This document shows positions 1 to 9,791 of a stretch of 64,000 bases of DNA, one piece after another (positions within the stretch are counted from its first letter, which is position 1; every line of letters starts with the position of its first letter). Source of the DNA: Chloroflexota bacterium (GTDB taxonomy: Bacteria > Chloroflexota > Dehalococcoidia > Lucifugimonadales > Lucifugimonadaceae); assembly GCA_013204545.1 (NCBI GenBank), contig JABMNN010000120.1:1-64000 (forward strand), read 5' to 3'. Both the position numbers and the translations under genes were made by a program. A model generated the notes under the pieces. It searched no databases, was not told the origin of the DNA, and saw only the letters and a program-made list of their open reading frames with translations.

Positions 1-501
1 TGCTTGCGCCCCCCCCCCCACAACTCACCAATTCGTGCGACGTAGGTCAACAATCCACATCACTAGCGAGCTCTGCGCGCTCGATAAGTTGAGAAACTAG
101 ATCGAGTGTGTGCGATCAAATGCTCTAGTCATCTCATCTTCTATCTTGGCGCGACAGAGGTTCTCCGGTGCTGGTGTTCACCACATGTAAATGTTGGTGA
201 CTGACCCCACGTGCGAGTGCGAGTAGGCTCTACCAAGCGAACTTAGATTTCGTTGATTTTCCGTGTAATGGCAAATTGGTCAACCGGGTAGATTCCCCCA
301 TTCGCAACTTGTTGAATGTCACCAATGAATATCGACAGTTTGGTTCCATGTATCGATTAGCGGAACTGCCAAGTGTGAAATTCAGTGTCGAGACTGTCCG
401 ATTCGAATTGAATGGACATTTGGCGAAAATTACGTCGAGTCGCTTCGTGCCCAAACTACAGGTATCCGAAGGGCTCGAAGCGAATTTCAGATTGATCCAA
501 A
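1..501. other. Left-edge stretch without a recognised gene
   Basis: The stretch starts with a run of 11 C (9-19), which may be a genuine homopolymer or an assembly-edge artefact. From about 201 to 521 the + strand is open in one frame without a stop, but no convincing start codon or ribosome site is visible and I do not recognise the translated product. It contains a phrase ending in the residues GLEANFRLIQNG. It may be the tail of another decayed gene, because the next 500 bases are clearly degenerate coding sequence. I see no RNA gene or terminator here. Confidence 0.4.
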
Positions 502-1029
502 ATGGATGTCGATCATCTTGAAATCCGCTCGCTGGTGAAGATTATCGGCAATCGTAGGATGTCTGGCAGTTACCGGGCTGTTTAAGACGAATCTGTGGCC
601 ATCGAATTACGAACACTTGGGGTAGACGATCTATCGAAATAGGAACAATTATCTATCGTGGATCGACTGGGAGAAAATGTTGATGAACTCGAAAATATCA
701 TTCAGATTGAAATTGGGAAGCGCTCGATCTGTTCCTAGGAGTTGAAGATCGATGCCGCTGACATGCTATGTATGCCTTGATGAATCTTGACTGACTGATC
801 ATCAGGAAGCTATTCCAACCAAAATGATTGTAAAAGTGACATCTAACGGAAACTCGAACGAGGGTCTGGACCATCTTGGGATTCCGTGAAACTCGTAACC
901 ACACTTGAAGCTAACAAGAGTACAGCGCCCGTGATTGGTGAAAATTCGCGTGAGAGCCTCTGGACAGTTGGCTACTCTAATTCCGAAATTGATGGATTGG
1001 TGGCGTCGAGTGTCATTGGAATCGAATAG
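502..1029 (+). pseudogene. Decayed CaiB/BaiF-family CoA-transferase (C-terminal remnant)
   Basis: Read in one frame from 502, this stretch is broken by stop codons at about 583, 640, 736, 778, 781 and 796, yet it keeps the order of CaiB/BaiF (formyl-CoA transferase-like) motifs. Near 550 it has a GNRR...SYRAV segment, like the family's GNR...APYxxF. At 688-777 it has NVDELENII...ELKIDAADMLCMP, like the family's region ending in AAGVPCGP. At 958-1029 it has GENSRES, then GYSNSEIDGLVASSVI, which closely follows the family's C-terminal GEHTxExL..LGYSxxEIxxLxxxGVI. A short +1 frame piece (803-887, MIVKV) also fits. Compared with a ~400-residue enzyme it is internally deleted and lacks the N-terminal half with the catalytic Asp. 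It would have moved CoA between carboxylic acids. The call rests on motif recall, not an alignment. Confidence 0.68.
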
Positions 1030-1079
1030 AATTCATCGGCGTTGTTATAGCGCCTGATTGATACTGCAAATTTTTCTGT

Positions 1080-4000
1080 GTGCAACGTTCGTTGGGCACA
1101 ATTGATTGGTATATTCCGAGCTTGCAGATTTTCCGCCGACGATTGCGTGCTGATTTTTACCAGATGTTTGCCCTAATGGTGGGCGTACTGGTGATGACGG
1201 CGATCCTTGCCGGTACTCCAATGTACCTGAACTCGATTGAATCGCTTGGTCTACGATCAACATTGGTGACTCTGTCGGCTTCGAATAGAAATATGCAGGT
1301 TGTGGTTGACGAATTACCACTAACCAATCTCTCGGTTATTTCGGCCACCAATCGTGTCGACATCGCACTTAGAGAACTCGGTGAATTGGTTGTCAATGTT
1401 GGTCAGGAGTCACACACCCGGCGGCATCTGTGGGGATCAACAGAGGATTCGATAATCGGTGGACAAGACGCTGATATTGCTGTTTTGCAGCGCTTCGACG
1501 GATTTCTGGATGAGGTTGTCATCGTCAAGGGGCGTGCTCCACAGTCGACGGTTGTTCAGGAAGAAAATCATCTTGCATCCGAAGTTGTTGTGCCTGTGGA
1601 ACGGGCAGAGCTGCTGGGAATCGGAATTGGCAGCGAGATTTGGCTAACTGCTAGTCCTGCCGATCCACCGTACTTGATGGTGAAAATCGTGGGTCTGTTC
1701 CAGCCGAAAGATGTAGGGGCAGAGTTTTGGCTGGGACTTGGGCCTGAGGTTATTCAGCCTGGGCGACCTAGTCCGACGGCACGACATATCTTGCCGTTGT
1801 TCTTTACTCGAGATGGTTTGTTCGGATCGGTGACCGGCAGCGCAGCTTCGGTCGGCACAAATCGCTGGTTGATTCAGCTCGACGCCGGTTTACTGGAGCG
1901 ACAGAGTCCAGCGTTTACTGCAGGGCAGGTCAATGCAGTTGGGCACGAACTTCGACGTGGATTGCCAGAGTCAAAAGCAATATCAGCGCTAGAAAATCCG
2001 CTTAAATCACTCGGACAGAAGATCAACTTCGCTCGTATTCCTACTTTGATGATGGGAGGAGCACTTCTGATCGCTGCTGTGTACTACTCGATCATGGCGG
2101 CAGGTGCTCTGACTGCACTTCGTCGTGTCGACACTGCTCGTATGTGGGCGCGCGGATCGGCTCGTCGGCAGGTGGCGATCATGTTTTTCTCTGAATCGTT
2201 GCTGTTGGTTGTTTTGCCAGCTCTTATCGCTCCGTTCGTGGCGTTCGGCGCGATAAGCATGATTGGTCTCATGCCTGAGTACGAGGCGATCACTTTAGGT
2301 TCGCGCATGCCGGTATATCTCACGTGGCAGGCTTTCACATGGTCGCTAGCTGGTGCGGCTGTTGTGGTCGCTTATATGCAGTGGATTGTGTGGAAGGGGG
2401 GAGGTCGAACGATTGGATCGGAACAGATTTCGAGTCGACGAGTGGAAGGTAAACCGTTCTTTCAGCGTCAATATTTCGATTTGTTGTTCTTCATTTTTGG
2501 TGGCGTGATTCTCTGGGATTTATCGACGGAATCTTCAGTGGCAACCGTTAAAGAAGGTGGTGAGCAAATCGTTACGGTTAATCCACTGCTGGTTTTCGCC
2601 CCTGCAATTTTTCTTGGCGTCGCCGTGATGCTTTCGTTGAGGGTGTTGCCACCTGTTGCGCGAATAATCTCGAATGGATTAACTCGACGTGGGCCTGCGT
2701 GGGCGCATCTGATTTCTGCATTGTTTGCAAGGGTCCCACTAACTTACGCTTGGCCAACTGCGATTCTCGGCATGGCGGCAGGAACTGCGATGCTATCGGC
2801 CACTGTTGCAGCGACGTTGCAACAAGGGTCTGTTGATCAGTCGGGCTACGAGGTTGGTGCAGATATTCGTTTATTTCCTGTTGATTTGAGCAGCGGATCG
2901 CGTACTGCGGTGCTTGATCGGGTTCGTGGCGCCGAGGGTGTTTTGGCTGTTTCAGGAGGACTACGAACTACCGGAGAGATTCGAATCGGCGGGCAAGGTG
3001 CGCCGTTAAAGTTCCTTGCAATTGAACCAGTTGAATTTGCTGAGATCGGTGTATTCCGAAGTGACTTCGCAGAGACCGACTTAGTAGATTTGGTGGGGAG
3101 ACTGGATTCCACATCTGAGATCGATCCGCTGGTGATTCCGGAGTCGGCTACACGAATTGGTTATCGAATGCGGGCCGACGTGATCGAACAACGAATACGG
3201 GCCAGCGTGAGGCTGATCGACGCTAAAGGGGTCTCTCACACGATCGATTTAGGACCTGTATCCAGTCTCGACTGGCAGGTTCGAATGGGAGAGATACCTA
3301 GTGTTGCGGCGAGACCAGTTGAGGTTGCAGGGCTAACATTTTTCGAATTGACTCCAGATGAACTGGGTACACCTGTGAACATTCAGGTCGACGATCTGAT
3401 GTATGAGTTGGCGGAGTCGTCACAACCGATTGTTATTGATGAATTTGACACTGACCTAAGTCTCTGGAATCCGCTTGCCTCGTCTCAAGGTATTGATACC
3501 GATACGAGCCGACTTGCATATAACCGTATCGTTGATGGTGAATCTCGTTTAGATAGTGGGCTTCAGATCGATCTCGGAATCGGAACTGATCTGGGTGTTC
3601 GAGGCATTGTTCGCTCAAACTCAGCGACCGTGCCGATACTGTTTAGTCAGACAGCTCTCGGGGCGAATAATTTGGCTGTGGGCGATACAACGGTTGTTCA
3701 CGTATTTGGGCGTTCGATACCGGTCGAAATTGTTGGAGCAAGCGACTACTTCCCGACGTTAAATCCTGACCTAGGTGGATTCGCTGTTGTGGATATCACT
3801 CAGCTCTGGGGGCACCTTGCGTTGAGCAGTGCCAATTCTGCCGGCGTGGCAGCAGAGATGTTCATTGGGTTGGACGACGCGGCTGAAGCTTCGACCATCG
3901 AAACGATATCTTCGATAGTCGGAGGTCTGCATAGCGTCGTTGATCGAGAGGAGATTCAACGATCCTCAGTTGTGACCCCATTGGCTGTAGCAGGTTGGAG

Positions 4001-4424
4001 CGGAGCTTCTGTAGTCACTGCGGTTCTCGCAGTTGTTCTTGCTGTTCTGGGTTTCCTGACGTTCGCACCTATGCGACCCGCAGGCGACCAATTCAACCTC
4101 GCTGTATTGCGATCACTTGGCGTACGAAAACGCGGGCTAGTGGTTATCAGCGTTATCGAACAGTTGGTGGTACTCGTAGTGGGGATAGCGGCTGGAGTGG
4201 GCGCTGGGATGGCGATGGCGCGTATTGCTGTCGGCACTGCCTCACAGACTGATTCGAATGTGAACTTGTTACCGCCCATAGTGTTCTCTACAGACTGGAA
4301 CTACGTAGGTGTCCTGATTGGTGCTCTGCTGGTTGTTTCGGTTTTACTCGTGATATTTGATTCGATCGCCGTTCGACGAATTAGTGTGGCAAACATTGTG
4401 CGAATTTCAGGGAAGAGCGGCTGA
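1080..4424 (+). CDS. Giant FtsX/MacB-like ABC permease, first copy
   Basis: This 1114-residue integral membrane protein has about ten predicted membrane segments: one at residues 29-50, a group at about 320-580, and three at about 974-1096. Two very large outside-facing regions (about 51-318 and 580-973) separate them. The topology and the hydrophobic C-terminal triplet fit the FtsX/MacB permease class, which works mechanically with an ATPase rather than forming a simple channel. The start is GTG at 1080; no clear Shine-Dalgarno sequence precedes it, and an ATG at 1164 would fall inside the first membrane segment. The next gene starts two bases after this stop and is a paralogue: both carry a DYFPTL phrase before the last membrane group. 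ABC ATPases lie downstream in the same operon. The substrate is unknown; a lipid or lipoprotein is an inference from the family. Confidence 0.85.
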   Translation: MQRSLGTIDWYIPSLQIFRRRLRADFYQMFALMVGVLVMTAILAGTPMYLNSIESLGLRSTLVTLSASNRNMQVVVDELPLTNLSVISATNRVDIALRELGELVVNVGQESHTRRHLWGSTEDSIIGGQDADIAVLQRFDGFLDEVVIVKGRAPQSTVVQEENHLASEVVVPVERAELLGIGIGSEIWLTASPADPPYLMVKIVGLFQPKDVGAEFWLGLGPEVIQPGRPSPTARHILPLFFTRDGLFGSVTGSAASVGTNRWLIQLDAGLLERQSPAFTAGQVNAVGHELRRGLPESKAISALENPLKSLGQKINFARIPTLMMGGALLIAAVYYSIMAAGALTALRRVDTARMWARGSARRQVAIMFFSESLLLVVLPALIAPFVAFGAISMIGLMPEYEAITLGSRMPVYLTWQAFTWSLAGAAVVVAYMQWIVWKGGGRTIGSEQISSRRVEGKPFFQRQYFDLLFFIFGGVILWDLSTESSVATVKEGGEQIVTVNPLLVFAPAIFLGVAVMLSLRVLPPVARIISNGLTRRGPAWAHLISALFARVPLTYAWPTAILGMAAGTAMLSATVAATLQQGSVDQSGYEVGADIRLFPVDLSSGSRTAVLDRVRGAEGVLAVSGGLRTTGEIRIGGQGAPLKFLAIEPVEFAEIGVFRSDFAETDLVDLVGRLDSTSEIDPLVIPESATRIGYRMRADVIEQRIRASVRLIDAKGVSHTIDLGPVSSLDWQVRMGEIPSVAARPVEVAGLTFFELTPDELGTPVNIQVDDLMYELAESSQPIVIDEFDTDLSLWNPLASSQGIDTDTSRLAYNRIVDGESRLDSGLQIDLGIGTDLGVRGIVRSNSATVPILFSQTALGANNLAVGDTTVVHVFGRSIPVEIVGASDYFPTLNPDLGGFAVVDITQLWGHLALSSANSAGVAAEMFIGLDDAAEASTIETISSIVGGLHSVVDREEIQRSSVVTPLAVAGWSGASVVTAVLAVVLAVLGFLTFAPMRPAGDQFNLAVLRSLGVRKRGLVVISVIEQLVVLVVGIAAGVGAGMAMARIAVGTASQTDSNVNLLPPIVFSTDWNYVGVLIGALLVVSVLLVIFDSIAVRRISVANIVRISGKSG

Positions 4425-4425
4425 T

Positions 4426-7400
4426 ATGTGGCCAAGAGCATTCCTTGAATTCGTAGGTCGGCGAACTCGATCGCACTGGCCTATGCTGGCCATCGTTTCG
4501 ATTGGGGTAGTTTCCGCGGTTGTGACTATAGCGGCAAGCGTCATCTACTTCGACTCGCTCGGCGATATCGCTCTGAAGCGGGAGATATCTAGTGATGGCG
4601 CAGCCAACCATGACATCGTTGTTACGGGGCGAAAAACGGATATCGACGCGGCCGGCAATAGTGAGATTCTTGAGCTTGTTGATTCAGCCGTTAATGAGGC
4701 GGTTTCGTCTGTCATCACTGATGTGACTATTGCGTATGGTTCGCCAACTCTTCTCGTTGAACCGCCAGCCAACGACACCGAAGTAGGTAACTCATGGCGC
4801 GCTGTTCTGGTGAGTGCGCCGAAATTGCAAGTGAATTCTGTGTTGACTGCTGGATCATGGCCATCACCAGATGTTGAAAGAACCCAAGTGGGGCAATTGC
4901 TTGTTGATGTTGCCGTAAATGAGATTTCCGCAGAAAAGTTTGGGGTAGCTATTGGCGATACCGTAGTGGTTTCACCCTTCTGGGATGATGTGAATGATTC
5001 ACTTGAGGTTCGAATCACGGGTACGTACGCACGTGGAGACACAGTCCCTGAGTTTTGGTCAGATCTGGATGAGCAATTCGGTCTCGACGATGCCGATTTG
5101 AACTTCCTTCCATTCGTTCCGGATGCCAAGGTGTTTGAATCGGTCATTGGTCCTTATCTACCAGGAATGACGGTCAAATATTTCTGGCGATTTCATGTTG
5201 ATTCATCTCGCGTAACCGCGTCGGGCGCCAACAAATTGCTGTTGGGGTTTGAAGAGATCAAAGCTCAGCTTCAACCGCAGATCAGCAGTTACGTGCAAGA
5301 TATTCCGCTTCAGGATGTGCTGGCTCGAAATCAGCAGCAGACATTCTTCAGTCGATTGCCCATGACCGTAGTATTCTCGGTAATCGCAGCGGTAGTTCTC
5401 TATTTCGTCGGCACGATGTCGATTTTGATGGTTGAGACTCAGCGGGACGATATAGCCCGGTTGCGAACCCGTGCAGCGACTGCGAGGCAAGTGATCGGTG
5501 CGTTCGTTATCGAGGGCGCCGTTGTAGCTTTGCTCGCTATCTTATTGGCTCCACCGCTTGCCGCTCTTTTAGTGAAGTGGCTAGGTGTAATTCCGTTGTT
5601 CAGTGGATTGAACGGGGGAGACCCGCTGCCAGCGAGCCTTGGGCAGACGGCTTACGTGGTCTCGGTGCTGACCGGTCTTGCTGGGTTCCTTGCGATGGTC
5701 ATTCCAGCTTCAATGGCTGCAAAGCGAACGGTCGTGAGCAGCGTTCGTGAGTCAACTCGACCCACAGCGCAGGGTGCTATGCAGAAGTACTACCTCGATG
5801 TTGCGCTGTTCGGATTGTTACTGGCGTTTGCATCCCAGCTGACAAGCGAGGGTTCGTTCGTAGATGTGCCGGGTGTTGGAGCGGCTCAGGTGGATAAAAT
5901 CAATGTGGCCATGCCAGCTTTGGTTCTGGCGTTCGGTGGATTTGTTGCACTGAGGGCGTTCCCTGCTCTGGTTGAGGTGGTTGCCCGATTGACTTCATTG
6001 CCGAAAATTTCAGGCATTGTTTCGCCGGCCATCACACTGGTACTTTGGCAAATGGCTCGAAATCCCAGACACTACTCTCGCCTGTCATTATTGATGATTC
6101 TTACAGCCGGGTTGGGCGTGTTTGCATCAAGTTTCGCGGGGACGCTTGATGTAAGTGCTGCAGACAGGGCGCGGTATCAATCGGGGTCAGATTTACGTTT
6201 GAACGGTGTTTCATACACGAACCGGGTGCAGGCTGGTGAAATATTCCGTCGGATTACTGGTACGCCGGGCGTGGAATCGGCAGCCCCGGCGTTCAGGGCG
6301 GTTGGTATCGATCTAACAGCCGACGTAGGCAGCACGTTTACGTTTCTAGGTGTCGATCCCGAACCGATGGCCGGGATAGCTTGGTCGAGAGATGATTTTT
6401 CAGAAATATCACTGACCGACCAAATGGATCTACTGACCGACTCGAGAACTGGGATTCTTGTTCCGGCAGAAGCACGGTGGATAAGTTTGAAAGTACGCCC
6501 GACGGTGCGGCGCGCTGACTCCCGAATTGTAGCTCGTTTGAGTGATTCGACGGGACGATTATTTACCTTGAACTTGGGTTCACTGTTACCACGACCGTCT
6601 GCAGGGCGACCGTTCGTTTGTGAAGTCGCTCAGGTTCACCTTCCGCCAACTTGGTGCACGATAGCGGGGTCACTTGACTCAATCGATGACACCGGTGTGA
6701 CTCCAGTTCCGCCACTACGAATTGAGTTCATTGGTGTGGGACTGCCTAACGTCGAGCGAGGGCGATTCAGCCGGACAGCGCCACCATTTCTCGATGCCGG
6801 TTCGGTTGAGATTGATGAACTGGCGATCATTCTGGAGAACGGCGAAAAACACGTGATCGAAGAGTTCAATCAGGACTCATCGTGGATGACAGTTGAGCCC
6901 GGACTCAATCAGTACGGAGCGAGAATCGAACCACTGCTGGCATTGCCAGAGTCCAGCGAGGGTGATGAAAACGCGGAGTCTCAGGATATGGGCATCGCCG
7001 TAATGACTTGGAATCCAGTGGTTGTTACGCAGTTGCGGGGGGTGACCATGGGCTCGGAAAACGCTCCGATTCCAGTAATTGCCAGCACAGGATTTATGGA
7101 GCGCGGTGGCTACAACATTGGTGAGCGAATTAACGTTGATGTTCAGGGCAATCGTGTTCCGGTTCGACTCGCTGGGGTCACCGACTACTTTCCGACGCTT
7201 GATCCAGAATTTTCCACTTTTATCGTTGCCGATATTAGATCGACGTGGATGGCATTAAACGCTAGTAAAATGCGTAATGCTGAGCAGGCGAACGAAGTGT
7301 GGATCGAGACGGGCGATACTGCTCCTTCGGATGTTGCTAACGAGATCAGACGTCGCAGTGTTGTTCCGCCTTCGTTAATCGCCCAAGATCAACTACTGCG

Positions 7401-7857
7401 TGATGCTGCCGTTGATCCGTTGATTTCGGCAGGTTGGCGTGCATTGCTGGCGATTGCTTTTGCCACTGTTCTGGCAGCGAGTGCAGTTGGATTCCTAGTT
7501 TATTCGCAGGTGACTTTCGCTTCGCGCATGACGGAGTATGCGGTTGTGCGGACCCTCGGACTTACAACTCGGCAGGTACTAGGTCTGGTGACTCTTGAGT
7601 TGTTGATGGTGCTTGTTCCGGCGGTGCTAGTCGGTGGATTGCTGGGTATGCGCATGGGAGCGACGATTATTCCGTTCCTTGTTACCTCGGGTGAAGGCGT
7701 TCGTGTTGTTCCACCCGTCATGCTCAATGTTGATTGGCAATCAGTCGGAGTTTTGGTCGGAATTCTTGGCGCTATATTCCTCGCGATTTCGATTGGATTA
7801 ATCTCGTCTGTGCGCAAAATATCCCCCCCGAGGGTGATGCGGATGGGCCAGAACTAG
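4426..7857 (+). CDS. Giant FtsX/MacB-like ABC permease, second copy
   Basis: This 1143-residue paralogue of the preceding protein has the same plan: one N-terminal membrane segment (about residues 20-45), a middle group around 330-560, a long extracytoplasmic region, and a C-terminal group of three. ATG at 4426 is chosen because it follows the upstream stop by one base and has GGAAGAG about ten bases upstream. The frame is open further back to 4357, but that would overlap the first gene. Shared landmarks with the first copy are DYFPTLDPEF, matching DYFPTLNPDL, and a following membrane triplet. The large outside region has beta-rich sequence and Glu/Asp patches resembling jelly-roll inserts in other permeases, which is a weak impression only. 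The pair could form a heterodimer powered by one of the two downstream ATPases. Confidence 0.86.
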   Translation: MWPRAFLEFVGRRTRSHWPMLAIVSIGVVSAVVTIAASVIYFDSLGDIALKREISSDGAANHDIVVTGRKTDIDAAGNSEILELVDSAVNEAVSSVITDVTIAYGSPTLLVEPPANDTEVGNSWRAVLVSAPKLQVNSVLTAGSWPSPDVERTQVGQLLVDVAVNEISAEKFGVAIGDTVVVSPFWDDVNDSLEVRITGTYARGDTVPEFWSDLDEQFGLDDADLNFLPFVPDAKVFESVIGPYLPGMTVKYFWRFHVDSSRVTASGANKLLLGFEEIKAQLQPQISSYVQDIPLQDVLARNQQQTFFSRLPMTVVFSVIAAVVLYFVGTMSILMVETQRDDIARLRTRAATARQVIGAFVIEGAVVALLAILLAPPLAALLVKWLGVIPLFSGLNGGDPLPASLGQTAYVVSVLTGLAGFLAMVIPASMAAKRTVVSSVRESTRPTAQGAMQKYYLDVALFGLLLAFASQLTSEGSFVDVPGVGAAQVDKINVAMPALVLAFGGFVALRAFPALVEVVARLTSLPKISGIVSPAITLVLWQMARNPRHYSRLSLLMILTAGLGVFASSFAGTLDVSAADRARYQSGSDLRLNGVSYTNRVQAGEIFRRITGTPGVESAAPAFRAVGIDLTADVGSTFTFLGVDPEPMAGIAWSRDDFSEISLTDQMDLLTDSRTGILVPAEARWISLKVRPTVRRADSRIVARLSDSTGRLFTLNLGSLLPRPSAGRPFVCEVAQVHLPPTWCTIAGSLDSIDDTGVTPVPPLRIEFIGVGLPNVERGRFSRTAPPFLDAGSVEIDELAIILENGEKHVIEEFNQDSSWMTVEPGLNQYGARIEPLLALPESSEGDENAESQDMGIAVMTWNPVVVTQLRGVTMGSENAPIPVIASTGFMERGGYNIGERINVDVQGNRVPVRLAGVTDYFPTLDPEFSTFIVADIRSTWMALNASKMRNAEQANEVWIETGDTAPSDVANEIRRRSVVPPSLIAQDQLLRDAAVDPLISAGWRALLAIAFATVLAASAVGFLVYSQVTFASRMTEYAVVRTLGLTTRQVLGLVTLELLMVLVPAVLVGGLLGMRMGATIIPFLVTSGEGVRVVPPVMLNVDWQSVGVLVGILGAIFLAISIGLISSVRKISPPRVMRMGQN

Positions 7858-7917
7858 CGAATTCTGTATTGAGTCGGCGAGAGGTTCGTCGATATTACTG
7901 ATCTAAGATTCATTCTT

Positions 7918-8853
7918 ATGGAAGCACTACTTTCGGTTGAAAACCTAACCAAGGAGTACAAAGGCGTTGTTGCGCTAAACAACGTCAGCTTCGAGGTCTC
8001 TGACGGCATTACCGGGATTCTTGGCGAGAATGGTGCGGGCAAAAGCACGGCGATAAAGATTGTCCTTGGACTTCTTCAACCGACATCTGGCAGTGCAAAG
8101 ATTCTGGGTGTGACTGCATCGGAAAATATTGACATCCGCTCTCGGCTTGGTTACATGCCGGAGCATGACTGTCTGCCTTCGAACGTGACTGCTGCTGAGT
8201 TCCTGACCCATATGGCAGAGTTGAGCGGACTTCCACCTTCACACGCACGATCACGTGCTGCTGATACGTTGAGGCATGCCGGACTATTTGAAGAGCGGTA
8301 TAGAGCGATGGGCGGATACTCGACTGGTATGAAGCAACGGGTGAAGTTGGCTCAGGCTTTGGTGCACGACCCGGCAATTGTGTTACTAGACGAACCGACT
8401 GCTGGGCTGGATCCGGCAGGTAGAGAAGAGATGTTAGATCTTGTTCGTAAAACGCATCGTGAGTTCGGCATTAGCATTTTGTTTTCGTCTCACTTGATGG
8501 CTGACGTTGAACGCACTTGCGACCGGATTATCGTTCTCAGAGGTGGGCAGGTGATTCAATCCGGCGAGGTGAAGAGTTTCACTGAAGAGACAGAGACCGT
8601 ATATATCGAAGTCGACACTAACAAGGATAGCTTCATTGTTGCACTCGAGCAGCGTAGTGTCGCGGTGACCGATGCTGGTCTAGGAATATATGTTGAGGGT
8701 TCTGATGAATCGGTCTACGATCACGTTAGGGATGCTTTGGTCGAGGCTGAAGCGCCGCTACGACGGATGGGACCGCGCCGGCGTGCATTAACCGAGTTGT
8801 TCGCACGTGATGGTGATGATTTCACTGACTTGCCGGGTGGGTTGGAATCATGA
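7918..8853 (+). CDS. ABC transporter ATP-binding protein (CcmA/ABC-2 type), first copy
   Basis: A 311-residue nucleotide-binding subunit. Walker A is GENGAGKS (residues 36-43). The signature is YSTGMKQR (134-141), the form common in ABC-2 exporters instead of LSGGQ. Walker B with the catalytic Glu is IVLLDEP (154-160), and the switch His is in FSSH (189-192). About 90 residues after the ATPase core form a regulatory tail typical of drug/polysaccharide/Nod-type ABC-2 ATPases. The gene begins with ATG 60 bases after the permease gene and overlaps the next gene by four bases, so translation is coupled. Its natural partner is the six-helix permease just downstream; it might also drive the FtsX-like pair, since those have no dedicated MacB/LolD-type ATPase in the window. 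Confidence 0.93.
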   Translation: MEALLSVENLTKEYKGVVALNNVSFEVSDGITGILGENGAGKSTAIKIVLGLLQPTSGSAKILGVTASENIDIRSRLGYMPEHDCLPSNVTAAEFLTHMAELSGLPPSHARSRAADTLRHAGLFEERYRAMGGYSTGMKQRVKLAQALVHDPAIVLLDEPTAGLDPAGREEMLDLVRKTHREFGISILFSSHLMADVERTCDRIIVLRGGQVIQSGEVKSFTEETETVYIEVDTNKDSFIVALEQRSVAVTDAGLGIYVEGSDESVYDHVRDALVEAEAPLRRMGPRRRALTELFARDGDDFTDLPGGLES

Positions 8854-9791
8854 CGAGTTCCAAAAACACTTCCTCGACTGCGAGTGTTCAGGCTCGCGAA
8901 GGCACGGTCTTCGACATTGGCTACCAGCACTACGACGGACCCAGAGAGGGTCGGAACCGTGCGCGATTGTCGGTTTTCAAAGACGGGTTGAAGATATCGC
9001 TGGGGCTAGGTCGTGGAGTTCGTGCGAAGATTCTGCCGTGGCTTTTTATTGGTTCTCTGATGTTGGTCGGCGCTGGGCTGGCAATGGCAGCAATCACGAT
9101 CGACCGGATTGCCGGTGAGGGCACTGCCCATACCGTTGGTCTGCCTACGCATTCAGACTACTACGGCATCGCTTCGATCATCATGTTTATTTTCGCGGCG
9201 ATCAGCGCACCCGAATTGTTGTGTCCGGACCGTCGTGACGGGGTGATAAATCTCTATCTCGTACGACCGCTTACGGGGTCGGATTACATCGTTTCTCGAT
9301 GGCTGGCATTCATGTCGGTCATGTTGTTAATCGCATGGTTGCCGCAGATTATTCTGATGGCTGGATTGACACTTGGTGCATCTGATCCTGCCGACTATTT
9401 GAAAGATAACTGGCTGGACATTCCGAAATTCTTAGGAGCTGGCGCAGCGATTGCGACGTACTCAGGAACAATTGCGCTGTTGGTATCGGGATTTACAACT
9501 CGACGGGCATACGCTTCGGTCTTCATGGTCGGATTGTTTACGGTATCGGCTCCATTCACGTTTGGGCTCGCTCAGGAGCTTGGCGGCACAGCCGGTAAGT
9601 GGCTTTCAATGTTTAATTTGAGCAATATTCCCATGCATGTAAATGATGCCATTTTCGGTACTACCAGCGGAGTGACGATGGATGCCCCTGCTTCCGCATT
9701 CGACACGTGGATTCTAGTAAGTTGGTTCTTTTTGTGGACACTGGGTCCAGCGGCGTTGCTGTGGTTCCGCTATCGGAAGTTGACACCATGA
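8850..9791 (+). CDS. ABC-2 type transporter permease subunit, first copy
   Basis: This 313-residue membrane protein has a soluble N-terminal segment of about 60 residues followed by some six hydrophobic segments: around residues 67-88, 104-122, 148-172, 195-213, 221-242 and 285-305. It includes a short motif FDIGYQHYDGPREG near the N-terminus, seen in ABC-2 permeases of this kind. It starts ATG within the ATGA overlap with the ATPase stop and ends in an ATGA overlap with the next ATPase, so genes 7918-10744 are tightly coupled. It should form the membrane part of an exporter with one of the flanking ATPases. The substrate cannot be told from the sequence. Confidence 0.85.
   Translation: MTSSKNTSSTASVQAREGTVFDIGYQHYDGPREGRNRARLSVFKDGLKISLGLGRGVRAKILPWLFIGSLMLVGAGLAMAAITIDRIAGEGTAHTVGLPTHSDYYGIASIIMFIFAAISAPELLCPDRRDGVINLYLVRPLTGSDYIVSRWLAFMSVMLLIAWLPQIILMAGLTLGASDPADYLKDNWLDIPKFLGAGAAIATYSGTIALLVSGFTTRRAYASVFMVGLFTVSAPFTFGLAQELGGTAGKWLSMFNLSNIPMHVNDAIFGTTSGVTMDAPASAFDTWILVSWFFLWTLGPAALLWFRYRKLTP

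Noticed and set aside
4545-5147. 200-codon minus-strand open frame
   Set aside because: It lies opposite the second FtsX-like gene, and its Ser/Thr-rich composition is typical of an antisense shadow.
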